Shown here piece after piece: positions 44,285 through 56,248 of a stretch of 64,000 bases of DNA. Source of the stretch: Siphonodentalium dalli. Taxonomy: Eukaryota; Mollusca; Scaphopoda; Gadilida; Siphonodentaliidae. Both the position numbers and the translations under genes were made by a program. Every line of letters begins with the position of its first letter. Position 1 is the first letter of the stretch. The stretch is from contig CP136066.1 of assembly GCA_032622095.1 (NCBI GenBank), forward strand, positions 206,602,978 through 206,666,977, in the 5' to 3' direction. Under the pieces are notes generated by a model. That model saw only the letters and a list, made by a program, of their open reading frames with translations, did no database searches and had not been told where the DNA came from.

Positions 44285-44646
44285 TAAATGTCTTTAAAGG
44301 AATCTTTCAATTTTTTGTTTATGCAAAGTATGAAAATAGTGCATTTTATTGAAGGGTATCTCACTGTGTCTGTTGGGCACATTGAGTTCGGACGGCGACA
44401 GTGACATACACCTCAATAAAACATACTCAAACTACATTCATTTCTTATATTTATATAGCTTTTCTCGCTGAAGCGATTCAAAAGTTTGCAGCATAAAAAA
44501 AGTGGCTTTCTGCTAAGGTTTATTAATTTTCTCAAGCGGCTTAATTCGAAAATTGTCTTAATCAGGTCTGCAATGACTGGACAAAACCTGTGTCCATCAT
44601 TTTATGGTCGTTCATGAATATACCAAAGAGCATAATTATTATCCAT

Positions 44647-44837
44647 CGCAAAAATAATATTTATGGCATAAATAAAATACACCCATAGTAGCCGAGAATA
44701 CCAAATTTTCATCACGACTGGAATTGTGGTTTTAACTACGAGCCTTTTAGAATAACAATATCATGAGTGGTAAAAATTTTGTACTCTCGGCTACTATGGG
44801 TGTATTTTATTTATGCCATAATTATTATTTTTGCAAC
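44647..44837. repeat. Foldback with 55-bp arms
   Basis: ttatggcataaataaaatac acccatagtagccgagaata pairs with tctcggctactatgggtgta ttttatttatgccataa. The 85-base loop is unique. Confidence 0.82.
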
Positions 44838-45439
44838 ACCCAGAGTAATTTGGTTAAATTTTGCACAAAATATTGGCAGCTTCTTTCCTTGGCTAAAAAA
44901 TAGCTGATGGAATTTCTTTTTGCTTCGGCTCAGCCGATAGCTGTCGCTAATTAACAGGGCAGTAATATCACTTGTGTTTGAGATGTGGCCGCATAAATAC
45001 GTACTGATAACTTATCTTCTTTGCTACTTATGCTGTTGAGCATTGACATGGAACTTGCTCTTTTCATGCTGAAAATAGAGAAATTACAATGTAATTTTCA
45101 GAAAGGTACAAAATTTTATATTAAAATTCCAATTGAGTAGGTCATATCCCAAAGTCAATTCTGAAGTATATATTATGCTTTATAAATCATTGTGCTTTGT
45201 CATCTATATATATGTGATGTAAAGAAATGAACAAAAGAAACTATAGATAAAGAATACAGATGCCAAAGGTGTCCAAAGTATAAAAGACTATATAAAAAAG
45301 GTATTGGTTCGTTATTGGTTCTTTTAATTCTTGTTTATACTATGATAGGGCATTTACTATATGTGAACATAAATAGAATAAACATTTACTCTATTCGGCA
45401 CTAACTATGTATAGTGGTACAACCCATATATATATAGAT

Positions 45440-45720
45440 TATTGTTTATTTTTTAATAACATAGTATATGTTTGACCGTATGCAGATGTTAGCCATATTA
45501 GGCGATGGCGAGTTCATTTTTGTCAATTCAAATCCAGTTGACACAAATTCAAAGGCAATTCCTACGACATGTACATGAACTTGAGGATAGGACTTAACAA
45601 AAGCCCCTAAGCTTGTTGCCCAATCCTCTTTTGAACACTTAAAAATTATATGTCATGTATTTATTGTTTGTAATTCTGTTCTGTTTAGTTCAAATAAAAT
45701 ATTGTTTAAACCAACTTGAG
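45440..45720 (+). other. Possible retroelement or transcript 3' tail
   Basis: ccctaagcttgttgcccaat, tgtttgtaattctgttctgt and caaataaaatattg resemble a polyadenylated 3' end. There is no upstream coding frame to attach it to. Confidence 0.3.
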
Positions 45721-45839
45721 CGAGTTACATAAATATGAGGGGTTCATAAGGGGGTAAAAGAATCGGGCTCTCGTCACATTTTATGGAATTATAAGCGCTC
45801 ATACATGATCATGGTATAAACAAATAAATACAATGTTGA

Positions 45840-45889
45840 GATTGCCAGTCTACCCCACGACCCTTGGCAAGTGGGGTAGACTGCCAATC
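45840..45889. repeat. Hairpin next to a hAT-like element
   Basis: attgccagtctaccccac pairs with gtggggtagactgccaat (one mismatch) around gacccttggcaa. Confidence 0.8.
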
Positions 45890-45895
45890 TCATGT

Positions 45896-46415
45896 TAGGG
45901 CCCTGCGAATCGATTCGATGCGATTCAAAATTGTTCGTCTGATTCGATTCGAAATCGGCTACCATGATTCGGATTTAATCGAATCTTTGGTGACAGGTGC
46001 ATTTCTGTGCTTTCTACAGACCACAATGCTGTACACACATGTATTTTTGTAAACATTGTCCATAAGTGTAGCGAAAAATACTGCACTATTCAACAAAATG
46101 AAACAGGCATCACGCAGTATGCTTGTCTGTATTTACGTTGACATTGGTTCTCTCATGCATGTATGCTCTTCTCTGTACTCAACGATTGCTAAGGCACAGA
46201 AAATGCACAGAGGTCTGTAAATATGCGCATAATCTGCGCATACTACACTACATCAACGATCACCATGCGGTTTTCGCCAGGCAATTTTAGGTGTTTCTTC
46301 CAAGTTCTATGTATTGAAATCGATTGGCTCAGTAAAAATGATTCGATTCGAATAATTTGCCTGATTCGATTCGAGATTCGATTAGAAATGAAAACACCTG
46401 ATTCGCAGGGCCCTA
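45896..46415. mobile_element. hAT-like MITE with 8-bp TSD
   Basis: TAGGGCCCTGCGAATC...GATTCGCAGGGCCCTA, TSD TCTCATGT / TCTCACGT (45888-45895, 46416-46423). Both subterminal regions carry clustered gattcgattcga motifs (five to six on each side), typical of transposase-binding repeats. 520 bp; no transposase. Confidence 0.88.
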
Positions 46416-46726
46416 TCTCACGTCTTGTGTACATTTGCTTTTAAAACACACTATCCGTATAATTATTCAATATGGGGTTAAAGGTGCTCATACAGTATCC
46501 AACTTGTGGGAATTGTTGAAGAAATCTGCAGAGAATCGAATTTAACCCAGCTGGTTAACCAGAAAGTTTATTATAAGAATGCATGACAAACATATTTACC
46601 ATATATTGAAGAACTATCCTGATTTATTTTATTATCAGTCTCAAGCCATTTGATCACAAATAAAATTTATTACAAGAGATTAAACTAACAGGATTTCTGA
46701 TTAACTTTCTGTACTGAATGGATGTA

Positions 46727-46942
46727 TACATTGGAGCAGTCTATTATTCATCAGTGGGGGTGTTCAGAAATTAAAAGCAGATGACAGATAAGAGAAATTG
46801 CAGAAGGAATCTTATTCATTGGAGGGAAATATTCAGATAATAAGTTCAACAAACAACCTATAGTTGTTTGTTGAACTTATTATCTGAACATCTCCTAAGG
46901 GATAACTACTCACCAATGAGTATAGAAAGTATAGAAAGGGTT
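46727..46942 (+). mobile_element. Family L element (L3)
   Basis: tacattggagcagtctatta start. Central hairpin ataagttcaacaaacaac / gttgtttgttgaacttat. It ends caatgagtatagaaag and agaaagggttaa. Confidence 0.75.
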
Positions 46943-47112
46943 AAATAGTAGCAACAGCATGAATTGTGGACCGGACACTGACAAGACTTGGTCCAATCAA
47001 AAGCAGGTTGGATAGGGAGGAAAATAAATCTACTCAAATATAATCAACAAGATCTTAAGTGTTTTCTAAGAGTTCAGTCATCTGTCCAGAACAATTACGG
47101 TAAGATAGAATT

Positions 47113-47777
47113 TCATAAATAGAGGATATGAAATGAGTGTTTCTCTCATATGATATTTATGAAACGAGTCTAAGAATTTTCAGTTTTCTCGAACCTCTGG
47201 CGAGAGAAAACTGAAAATTCGTGACGAGTTTCATAAATATCATATGAGAGAAACACGAATTACATATTCTATTTATCATATGACACCTATAAATTGATTA
47301 TGATGTCCAAAACGCACACAAATCACTAAATAGCTATATGACATCGGCAGCAAAAGGTTAATGTGACGTCACTTCATTGCACCGGAAGCCCAATTACACC
47401 TGGTGAACTAGCAGAAATAATATGCACGCGAAGATATAGTGCGCTATTCTGTTCTCAGTTTGTGACATTATATCGTATGTTTATTAGATAAATACGAATT
47501 ACATATTCTATTTATCGTATAACAATGTCCAAAACTATATATTTCAAGATTATAATTGCGAGAATTTCGGCATCGCATTGATTGACGCGCACAAATTTGA
47601 CCTGCATTTAGTTAGAGATGCGGCTCGGCCCCGGCTGCCATTCAGCCAATCAGAACACACTTTTTGTCAACAAACCAATCAAATTATCGGAAGGTGATAT
47701 GAACTAGTAATTGATATGAAATTGATTTATGACATACTTTCCAACGTAAATAATGATTGAGTCATATGATAAATAAG
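47113..47777 (-). mobile_element. Family K repeat (K2)
   Basis: Inverted copy of 18574-19227. The palindrome centre reads tctcgaacctctggcgaga. It includes caccggaagcccaattacac and gacgtcacttcat, shared with K1. Confidence 0.82.
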
Positions 47778-47941
47778 AATATGAACTTTCTTGATTAAGA
47801 AAATAAAATAGAATTTGCATGACAGGCATGCTCTGTCCGATCACCGCATTTGATGTTTATTGTTATAGACATTAGGGCATCAAACATCAGTTTTATTGGT
47901 TTATTCACAATAACCAGAATAAAACATCACCATTGACATTT

Positions 47942-48579
47942 CCGGTCTGAAAATATGGTGCAGGATATTTGCAGAATGAGGTTTCCAGAGGGTGAATTTA
48001 GTGACGCTACGCCGAATCGGGCTAGCTTTCACTAATTCACATTCTAGGGACTCTCATTCTGCTTAGGCCTTCTCATGGAAACTTCTTTTTAAAGTTCGTT
48101 CTTTTTTAGAGTAGTCTCTCTATATCCCAAAATTAGCAAACAACACATTGCATAATCGAGGTGCCCAATGGGTGTACATCACCATCTGGGATCTTTAGTC
48201 TGAGTTTAGGTCTCCCATAGCAGATGAGCAAGCCTTGAAATAGTGTGTCTGTCATTTGCATAATGAGGTCCCCAGAGGGTGAATTTAGTGATGCTACCCC
48301 GCATAGCAGGCTAGCATCACCAAATTCACCCTCTGGGGACCTCATTCTGCTTACATCCTAGCAGCAGAATGAGGTTCCCAGAGGGTGAATATGGTGATGC
48401 TAGCCCGCTATGCGGTCTGAGGACCTCATTCTGCAAATGACAGACACATTATTTCAAGGCTTGCAGATGAGGCCATGCAGAATGATGTCCTGATGATACT
48501 AGTCTGCTACGCGGGGTAGCATCACTAAATTCCCCCTCTGGGTACCTCATTCTGCAAATGTCCGGCATTATATTTGCAG
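47942..48579. mobile_element. Outer family F-related element, interrupted by F8
   Basis: Left ggtctgaaaatatggtgcag and right ccggcattatatttgcaggc are diverged CAGGCCTG-type ends. The interior has palindrome arms (gcagaatgaggtttccagag) and is split by 48239-48464. I could not define a TSD. Confidence 0.6.
48239..48464. mobile_element. Family F foldback (F8) with exact 8-bp TSD, nested
   Basis: CAAGCCTTGAAATAGTGTGT...ATTATTTCAAGGCTTG flanked by CAGATGAG at 48231-48238 and 48465-48472. Double palindrome with one half shortened. It lies inside another F-related element. Confidence 0.88.
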
Positions 48580-48918
48580 GCATGTGCATGTTGGAACTAA
48601 ACCACTATCAATGAGTGAGCGAAATAATCCCCATTTGTATTAAACAGATACACATATTGGGGATCGAAGCATCTTCATCATCGCAGACAATTTATGACAG
48701 GCTAAAGCATTATGCGCTTGCGAGCAAACGGGGGGCCCCTATCACACGCAATAATCAGCTAGAATCACTGTTCCTGACAACCTATTCCAGACAATATATC
48801 ATTGAATATTGGTAGATTAAGTCTGGGATATCTGTTGAGTCATTAACTTTCCAATATTGATTAATGTTGTATTCAAACGAGTTAGCAGGATATTGCCTTG
48901 TTTTGCAGAGTACATAAT

Positions 48919-49172
48919 CAAGGCTTGAAATAGTGTGTCTGTCATTTGCAGAATGAGGTCCACAGAGGGTGAATTTAGTGATGCTACCCCGCATAGTGGG
49001 CTAGCATCACCAAATTCACTCTCTGGGAACCTCATTCTGCTGACGTGTAAGCAGAATAAGGTCCCCAGAGGGTGAATTTGGTGATGCTAGCCCACTATGC
49101 GGGGTAGCATCACTAAATTCACCCTCTGGGGACCTCATTCAGCAAATGACAGGCACACTATTTCAAGGCTTG
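48919..49172. mobile_element. Family F foldback (F9) with exact 8-bp TSD
   Basis: CAAGGCTTGAAATAGTGTGT...ACACTATTTCAAGGCTTG flanked by TACATAAT at 48911-48918 and 49173-49180. Double palindrome joined by ctgacgtgtaag, the same junction design as F2. Confidence 0.9.
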
Positions 49173-49184
49173 TACATAATAGCT

Positions 49185-50070
49185 TAATGGTTGCATAAGT
49201 GAGAAGGACTAAATTATGTAAAAATCACTATCTGATATTACCCTGTTTTACCGTAATTTTCCTGTATCAATATTAATGAATAATTCTGTTCTAATATGAT
49301 CACCCCTGTTAACACTTTGATGACTGGAGCTTGATGAATTGAGAGTATGAAAATCATCAATGGGGCCCCTTTTTTGAAAACCTGATGGCGATTAACTATA
49401 CCCAATTTCATGGTGATTCAGTAACCCATGGTGTATTTCTGCAGACAGAAAAATAAATTAACATTTTTAAATAAACAAAGAATAACTCTGGAAATGAATT
49501 TAGAAGGACGTCTTTCTGGCATGACGCGAAGCAGAAGGTAAAGTGCTGGAAAGTGGTACTGCTGGAACAGCACAGGAAAATCATGTGATGAAAACGTGGT
49601 GATGGTCTATATTTGAATGCAATTAAAATATGTAACCTGTGATTGCTGATGATGGACAGTTGTATTTGTATTTCTCTGCGAAAAAAGAAAGGAACAATGG
49701 TTTAAATTGTTTTGCAAAATGACAAGAAGTCATGGGTAATTTAGGAACACAGGAACGAGTTAAGTAAGAAAATAAACTATATGTTCACTGCATGGGCCCT
49801 GCTAATATCGCAGAAGAAATAAAGAAGTAAATTGCTGAAACTGGTTTAAAATTATATCCAGTAAAAGAAATAAAAATGAAAATTTCAGGCAAACTTTGAA
49901 ATATTAACTGGAGCTTTATACCAGGATTGTCACAATGTCGAATGACGCCATGAAATCAAGTGTCAATTTTCCTACCCCTGACTCTCTGAGGTGAAGAAAT
50001 TCATACTTAGCAGGAAACAAACCAGTTTGACTGTTGTGGACGGCTTATGACAGCCTAACGAGCAATGTAC
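49185..50070. other. Gene-free AT-rich stretch
   Basis: No exon or repeat family that I can support. Confidence 0.4.
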
Positions 50071-50074
50071 CTCA

Positions 50075-50312
50075 CCTGACAAACATAGTGTACATTGGAG
50101 CAGACACCTGACAAATCATCCGAGATGTGAACAGCTGATAGCCAATATTACAAACATGGTGTACATTGGAGCAGAGATCCTTCAGTCGTCCGATATGTTA
50201 ACAGACGATAACCAATATTACAAACATGGTGTACATTGGAGCAGAGACCCTTCAGTCATCCGATATGTTAACAGACGATAACCAATATTACAAACATGGT
50301 GTACATTGGAGC
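50075..50312 (+). repeat. 70-bp tandem repeat, about 3.3 copies
   Basis: caaacatggtgtacattgga gcagagacccttcagtcatc cgatatgttaacagacgata accaatatta, period 70. The first unit is diverged. gtacattggagcag matches the start of family L. Confidence 0.88.
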
Positions 50313-50428
50313 CTATGTTGTCAACACACTTTATAGTTGTATTTGACTAGACACTAGAATAATTTTTTCGAGGTATGATCATTCGAGATGTGATCCAATA
50401 ACCAATATGGCATATATATTGTACTTAC

Positions 50429-50538
50429 CCTCCTTCGCCTGAAGACTTTCCTTTCAGTTTTTGTATCAACTTTGCACTGCTACGCTTAATTGATGCTTGC
50501 AGTTTGGAAAAAGAGCCACTACGTTTTAATTTACCCGT
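50429..50538 (-). CDS. Candidate internal coding exon, unidentified gene
   Basis: On the minus strand a 110-base open stretch lies between an acceptor (ctgtttacag) and a consensus donor (GG|GTAAGTAC). It reads TGKLKRSGSFSKLQASIKRS, then SAKLIQKLKGKSSGEG, with two bases left over. It is basic and Ser/Lys-rich with an amphipathic look (SFSKL, SAKLIQKL). I do not recognise the protein. Both splice sites are strong and there is no stop, but one short exon can arise by chance. The next candidate exon downstream on this strand, near 43.0 kb, joins in the right phase. Confidence 0.4.
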
Positions 50539-50761
50539 CTGTAAACAGATGATGACATAGCAGACACACATCACGTCTGATGTAAAACCAACCAATGAGA
50601 GACATTACGATAATACTCACAATGTTTTCCAAATTTTAATAAGAGGTCTAATCCAGAACCAGTGCAGCTCTGTGCAAAAAGAAAAAAAATGAAAGTTTCT
50701 CGTAGTGAGTGAAAGAACGGATTTAATTTGCAGTGGATTATTTAGCAGCATACAAGGCAAA

Positions 50762-51266
50762 ACCCCTGGTTAAGTGGCCCTGCTAACTTGTTATGATGTT
50801 GGTGGGTCCTGCTGAATTGCTATGATGCTGGTAGGTCAAAATTATGCTGTTAGGATAAAGTACCATTATTTTTTCTGTCAATTTATTGTTTTTTTTTTGC
50901 TAATTTGAAATGACTGGAGGATAAGTCATTATGTGTATAAAACATTCTAAAACATATACATCGTAAAATAATTTAGTGATGGCTGTGTTGGTTGTTGGAC
51001 ACTGACCATAATCAAAATTGCTATATTTGTCAGTTTTGCAAGCACCAACACAGCCATTATTAAAATATAAAAAAAAATATATATGTTCCACAAACACTGA
51101 TTTTTTCTCAAATCACTCAGATTACCAAAGACTGCAAAAATGAAATTTTATAAAAAATAATGGTTCTTTTTCACAACTGCATCATTTTTGCCCCACCAGC
51201 ATCATAGCAATTCAGCAGGACCCACCAGGATCATATCAAATTAGCAGGACCACTTAACCAGGGGGT
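50762..51266. mobile_element. Large foldback element of about 505 bp
   Basis: cccctggttaagtggccctg ctaacttg...ctgctgaattgctatgatgc pairs with gcatcatagcaattcagcag gaccc...ttagcaggaccacttaaccag gggg. Inside is a second palindrome ggctgtgttggttgttggac / gcaagcaccaacacagcc. Flanks gcaaaa / gagcaaga. Confidence 0.82.
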
Positions 51267-51269
51267 GAG

Positions 51270-52028
51270 CAAGACACTTAAAATTTTGACTGTTTTTATG
51301 ATACCATCATGTGTGAAATGGCTCAGTAGCTCTGAATGCAACTAACACACAAAGAATTTTCAGCACAGTCACTTTGGGAAGTTATATTTTTTTTCGCAAA
51401 TAATTATAGACTCATTTTAGAATTTTGTCCTTTGGATAAAAAAAAAAATCTTTTTGAAACTAAAATTTCATAAAAAATATGTGAAATCAACGGATAAATG
51501 TCTCTCATTGGCTGAATAACCAAATCAACAATACATCACATTATAAAACGTTCACAAAAATGAAATCATCCAAATTAAACAAAATCTTTTCACAGACATC
51601 AGGCAAAATGATGTACTATATATCTCATCACAACATTATTAGGTTTTCATCTGTATTCCAATTTCTACCTTGAAAAGGAAATTCACATACATGTATTAAA
51701 TTCAGACTGTATTTCTCGACACTAAAGACCTATTGTATTCACTTGGCCTAGAAATTACATATCAAATAAGAAACTTGTTTTCTTTGTCTGATCTGATGAC
51801 CTGTCTTTCATATGAATTGATCTGTATTGGTATTGCCCAGTCAACAAAGACAAGCCAGGTATTTTTGTACCCCAATTGAGAAGTCGGGATAGAAATACGG
51901 AACTTCCTTTATTAAGAAATAGTTGGAGTGCCATTATATTTATATGATTTGAACCATTAAACTGGAAAAGAAATTTAGTAGATTTATATATCAGAAAAAT
52001 ATTTGGTAATATTTGATCCATGACATTT
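51270..52028. other. Gene-free stretch
   Basis: A 148-residue minus frame (51755-52201) runs through it and ends inside family J. It lacks splice context, codon bias or motif, so I do not call it. Confidence 0.4.
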
Positions 52029-52101
52029 AGAGAAAACTTTTCTGTTGAGTATATTGGGGAGATGGCCACATAAATGGCTGGATTTAGGTACAGTCTGCTT
52101 T
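52029..52101 (-). mobile_element. Family G end fragment (G4)
   Basis: gttgagtatattggggagat, ggccacataaatggctggat and ttaggtacagt match the G terminus only. Confidence 0.7.
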
Positions 52102-52203
52102 GTAATCTGTTCCTCATATTCACATTACTCCATAAATATATTGTTACTGGCCAATCGATGTTTAGTTTAAATTTATAACATCCTTTTTGGTTTGAATCCA
52201 TAT

Positions 52204-52690
52204 TTAAAGGACCACTTAATTTTAAAATTACATTTATAAAATATATGCCATATTATATACCATTTGAAAGAGGAAGCATTGTAAAAACATTGTATTATCA
52301 ACTTATCCGGTGTAATAAACTGTGGACATATTGTTTTTGTTGAGTTGCCAACGCGTTTTGTCATCTAGATTGCAGTAAAAATCAGTATTATTTTCAATGC
52401 AGGGGAATAACCCTATATATTAAAGATAGAGTTCTTCCCCTTCCATTGAAAATGATTGAATTATGTTGCATTCTTAGATCCAGAGGGGGGGGGGGGGGGG
52501 GGGAAGAGTCATTTTATGATTTCAGCACTTTTCTATTTCTCTGTGGGCATCTTCTGAGACACAGATGTTTCAAATAGTGATGAATTATAGTATTTTAATC
52601 ATATTTTATGGCATAGATTGTTATTAAAACCGTATATCAAGTCACTATAAAAAAAATAATCGGCAATTCGAAAATTAAGTGGGCCTTTAA
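52204..52690 (+). mobile_element. Family J repeat (J3), most complete copy
   Basis: Both termini are present: TTAAAGGACCACTTAATTTT at the left and the complement AAAATTAAGTGGGCCTTTAA-like at the right. This defines a TIR of about 20 bp on a 487-bp element. The interior has a G-run at 52484-52502. Confidence 0.75.
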
Positions 52691-52789
52691 TTTTAACCCT
52701 AGCTAACGGTATTCCGAATGCCAATTCTCTGTTATTGAGAACTCCAGATGACAGGGTCTTCTTTAATCTGGATGTCGAATTCCATGCCG

Positions 52790-52822
52790 AGAGGGGGGGG
52801 GGGGGGGGGGAGGGGGGGGTGT
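52790..52822. repeat. G-tract
   Basis: Two runs of G separated by a single A, in a locally duplicated setting (ctttaatctggatg, ctttaacgtggatg). Confidence 0.85.
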
Positions 52823-53131
52823 CGCCACTGCTTTAACGTGGATGCCAGATTGCATGCCGATGGGGAGGGGTCACTGGTGTCATAGATACTGGGGGAAGGT
52901 CGATAGTCTCATATAGAGATCTGAACAGATCATACCATAGCCCAATGATACAAAACGACATCCATTCATTAATTGAAAACACCAAATAGGAAACCCTGGT
53001 GAAAGACTTGGAAATTAACAGTTTTCTTGAGAAAAACCTGGTAAAAGACTGTCATAGTGAGTTTTCTTGATATGTACATTCTGACCGACCAATTAGGTTA
53101 TTACGCCAGAGAAATACAGCCTGGGAGTAAG

Positions 53132-53579
53132 CAATCCTGCTAATAGTGTGTCTGTAATTCACAGAATGAGGTTCTCAGAGGGTGAATTTAGTTAAGGTAT
53201 CCCGCACAGTGAGCTGGCATCACCAAATTCACCCTCTGGGACCTCATTCTGCTTGGGCCTCATCTTCTGGGAAATATCTATTGTCGCAAATTAACATTGT
53301 TTTTAATGACTTTTTCCCTTCTGGGAAGTTTCTATATTCCCTTATAAATTTGCAAAAGATAAAAGCATAATCGAGGTGACTAATGGGTGAACATCATCAA
53401 CTTCAACTGGGGAAATTCAATCTGATCTTAGGTCTCCTACAGCAGTAGAGGCCTAAGCAGAATGAGGTCCCCAGAGGGTGAATTTGCTGATGCTAGCCCA
53501 CCGTGTGGGATACCGTCACTACAATTCACCCTCTGGGGACCTCATTCTGCAAATGACAGACACACTATCCCCAGACTTG
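53132..53579. mobile_element. Family F foldback (F10)
   Basis: CAATCCTGCTAATAGTGTGT...CACTATCCCCAGACTTG with TSD GGAGTAAG / GGAGTAAA. Two palindromes are separated by about 170 bp that also appears, diverged, in 14738-15017 (cgaggtgactaatggg). Confidence 0.82.
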
Positions 53580-53687
53580 GGAGTAAAAAGCAAACAGAAA
53601 AACACAGCAGGACTTAATAATCTCCAAACAAAACATTAGTGAATTAATAAGATATAAAACAAAGTGACTGAGGTTCACACAGATTGA

Positions 53688-53735
53688 GGTTCACCGAGAC
53701 TGAGGTTCAGAGACTGAGGTTCACTGAGACTGAAC
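53688..53735 (+). repeat. Short tandem repeat gagactgaggttca
   Basis: Four diverged copies of gactgaggttcac(acaga). Confidence 0.8.
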
Positions 53736-53833
53736 ACATGATGATCACACCACAAATGATAAATTTCAGGCTAATGATAGGGTGATTTAACTGGTAATAG
53801 TGATTCAACAAAAGGCTGGTATGCAGCTTTTAA

Positions 53834-54203
53834 CCCTTTACCCAACAAACCGGCCAAATAAAGATTCAACAGCCTAAAATATCTTCGGTCTGTCTCAATA
53901 GAACCATACAAATGTGGATATCATTGGAACCGGCTCATTGACCACATTGTGATAGTTACAGTTATGCCCTGTGCCAATGCATTCTCTTATATATGCGAGT
54001 CGACCATAGGTCGCCTCGCATATATAAGAGAATGCATTGGCCTAAAAAAACACTTTTTACCATTTTTTCTTACATTCTTTAACAATTTTATAATTTTTAA
54101 TGTGTTAAGCCAATGCATTCTCTTATATATGCGAGGCGACCTATGGTCGACTCGCATATATAAGAGAATGCATTGGCACAGGGCCGTTCTGTTGGGTAAA
54201 GGG
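53834..54203 (+). mobile_element. Family A MITE (A9)
   Basis: TTAA at 53830-53833 and 54204-54207. Both hairpins are intact. One aaaaccggcc unit is missing from the left third. Confidence 0.9.
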
Positions 54204-54207
54204 TTAA

Positions 54208-55239
54208 AGAATCAAATTGTTCTAATATTGATTATTTCTTACCCAAATGACATAGTTTGATGTAATTCAGTCACAATGTGTTGACATTACTTCAGCAAAC
54301 GTGAGAAAATTATCATATTAGTGTGAAATAACCATGACTTGTATTCTATGTTTTCTTACCCCCCCCCCCTTCTCTGTTAACTAGTATTCAGGATTCATTG
54401 GGGTGGGGGGGGGGGGGGGGGTAACACCCTCATGTTAAGGTAGGATGGAAAACAAATTTATAATTATTATATTGTCCTCTTGAACTCAAATCTGAGTCAG
54501 CAATGTTAACACCAGTAATTCTGGCAAAACTGATGTTCTGACTCCTGATAAACTAATGTCCATGTTGAGTATGTTTTCAGAGCATAACACACACACATCA
54601 GAAATATCAGGCAGTTATTGCCAGTCAGATGAACGTTCCCTGGAGAAATCTAATCCAGTTATCAAGATAGATTGTAAATTAACTTTGGACATTAAATGTT
54701 TTTGCATACAATTTTTGTAAACTTTTGGGAACTCCATTGGAAGCCTCAAGGTTCAGAATCTATTGAACATCACAACATCATACATCAATGTGCAAGATCG
54801 TCTGCCTAGTGTAGTGTAGAGCTACATTACTTTAGTGACTTCAGATTCTACATGAGTTTTCTGTTAAACTTATACCATTAATAGAGAATACAGATGTGAT
54901 ATAATATTCGGACACAAAGAAAATAGAATAGACAGTATGTGTATTTAACATGAAGCAGGTGTACTCTTCATTCCTGGTGAATATCGGCAGTTTTTATACA
55001 GTTAAAGCCACATGGCGGTTTGAGATTAAATACCCAATAATATTTGGTATTTAATTTTTCCCACTATCGATACAGGTCTATAAATACCTGAAGTACCTTT
55101 CTATGAGCATCTTACATCCCAGAAGGACGCATTGAAGTCATAAAGGAGAGGCTGTTGTTTAACTCATACATTGGAGATACTGATTAGATAATTTCAGCTT
55201 GGATGTTAAAATCCATAACATTCAATGTTAATCTAAGAT
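54208..55239. other. Gene-free stretch with C- and G-tracts
   Basis: C-run at 54360-54369 and G-run at 54403-54421 about 35 bases apart could pair with each other. Nothing else recognised. Confidence 0.4.
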
Positions 55240-55600
55240 TAATAAATAATAAAAAATTTTTTTAGAAAAGGGCATAACTCGTTTAACAAAATTGGATCAA
55301 ACCCATATTCGAACCCGATCTGTATTTTGGGCTGAGAAACTCACCTACCAAATTTGGTTTCAATCAACAATGTGAATTCTAAGTCGAAAAGAGACCACAA
55401 CTCAGTAAAAAAAAAAAACTTTGATCAAACCCATATCTCTATTTTGGGCTGAGAAACACATATACAAAATTTGGTTCCGATCGGATAAAAAATGTTTGAG
55501 TTATTGCAACATGTGTAAATGTCTACGGACAGAGGGAAGGATGAATGACAAGTGGTCAAACCAGATGTCGACACTATGTGTACGATACTATGGTACGAAT
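55240..55600 (+). repeat. Mollusc-type receptor-like tandem repeat
   Basis: ggatcaaacccatat, attttgggctgagaaac and caaatttggttycratc occur twice or more, ending in gtctacggacagaggg. Confidence 0.7.
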
Positions 55601-55715
55601 ACGTGAAAATACAACTTGGAACACAATGTATGGTCCCCGTATAAAAACGGTGCCATTTGTATTCATAAAAATTCTGGAAATGGTATATTGTGTTATCTTA
55701 ATATGAAACTATTAA

Positions 55716-56197
55716 CCCTTTCAGTGCCAGGTACGATTTTTGTATCAACCCATATACCCTGTGCCAATGCATTCTCTTATATATGCGAGTCGACCATAGG
55801 TCGCCTCGCATATATAAGAGAATGCATTGGCCTAACAATTTTTCATCATTTGTTATTATATTTTACAATTTTTTACAATTTTAATAATTTTTTCTTATAT
55901 TCTTTAACTCTTTCAGTGCCAGACTTATTTTGTAGGTTTAGTGCCAGGGAATCTTACGTTTTTCATGGGCATCAAAATTATTACTATGAATACTTGGTGA
56001 TAGTTTTGAGTTATAACTTGCCCCTAAGGTTTTATCCAGTTTGTTTTTAAATTCGCTATCGCATGCTTAAGCATACCCGAAAAAGAAAAAAAAAATCTAA
56101 AAAACATCTACAAATTTGTTTTTGTTTTATTTTTTTAGGACCGATTTTACAGACCGTAAATTAGGGCCGATAAGATCGGCCCCTGGCACTGAAAGGG
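55716..56197 (+). mobile_element. Family B TTAA MITE (B4), with an internal second left end
   Basis: TTAA at 55712-55715 and 56198-56201. Intact hairpin near 55763-55832. At about 55904-55921 it reads ttaactctttcagtgccag, a second copy of the terminal motif that is absent from B1, B2 and B3. Confidence 0.88.
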
Positions 56198-56248
56198 TTA
56201 AAAAACTTCATGCGCTGCTTTCTCTTCATTTTAATCATATATATTTTT

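Noticed and set aside
51755-52201. 148-residue minus frame
   Set aside because: No motif, AT-rich codon mix, no splice or promoter context; it runs into family J.
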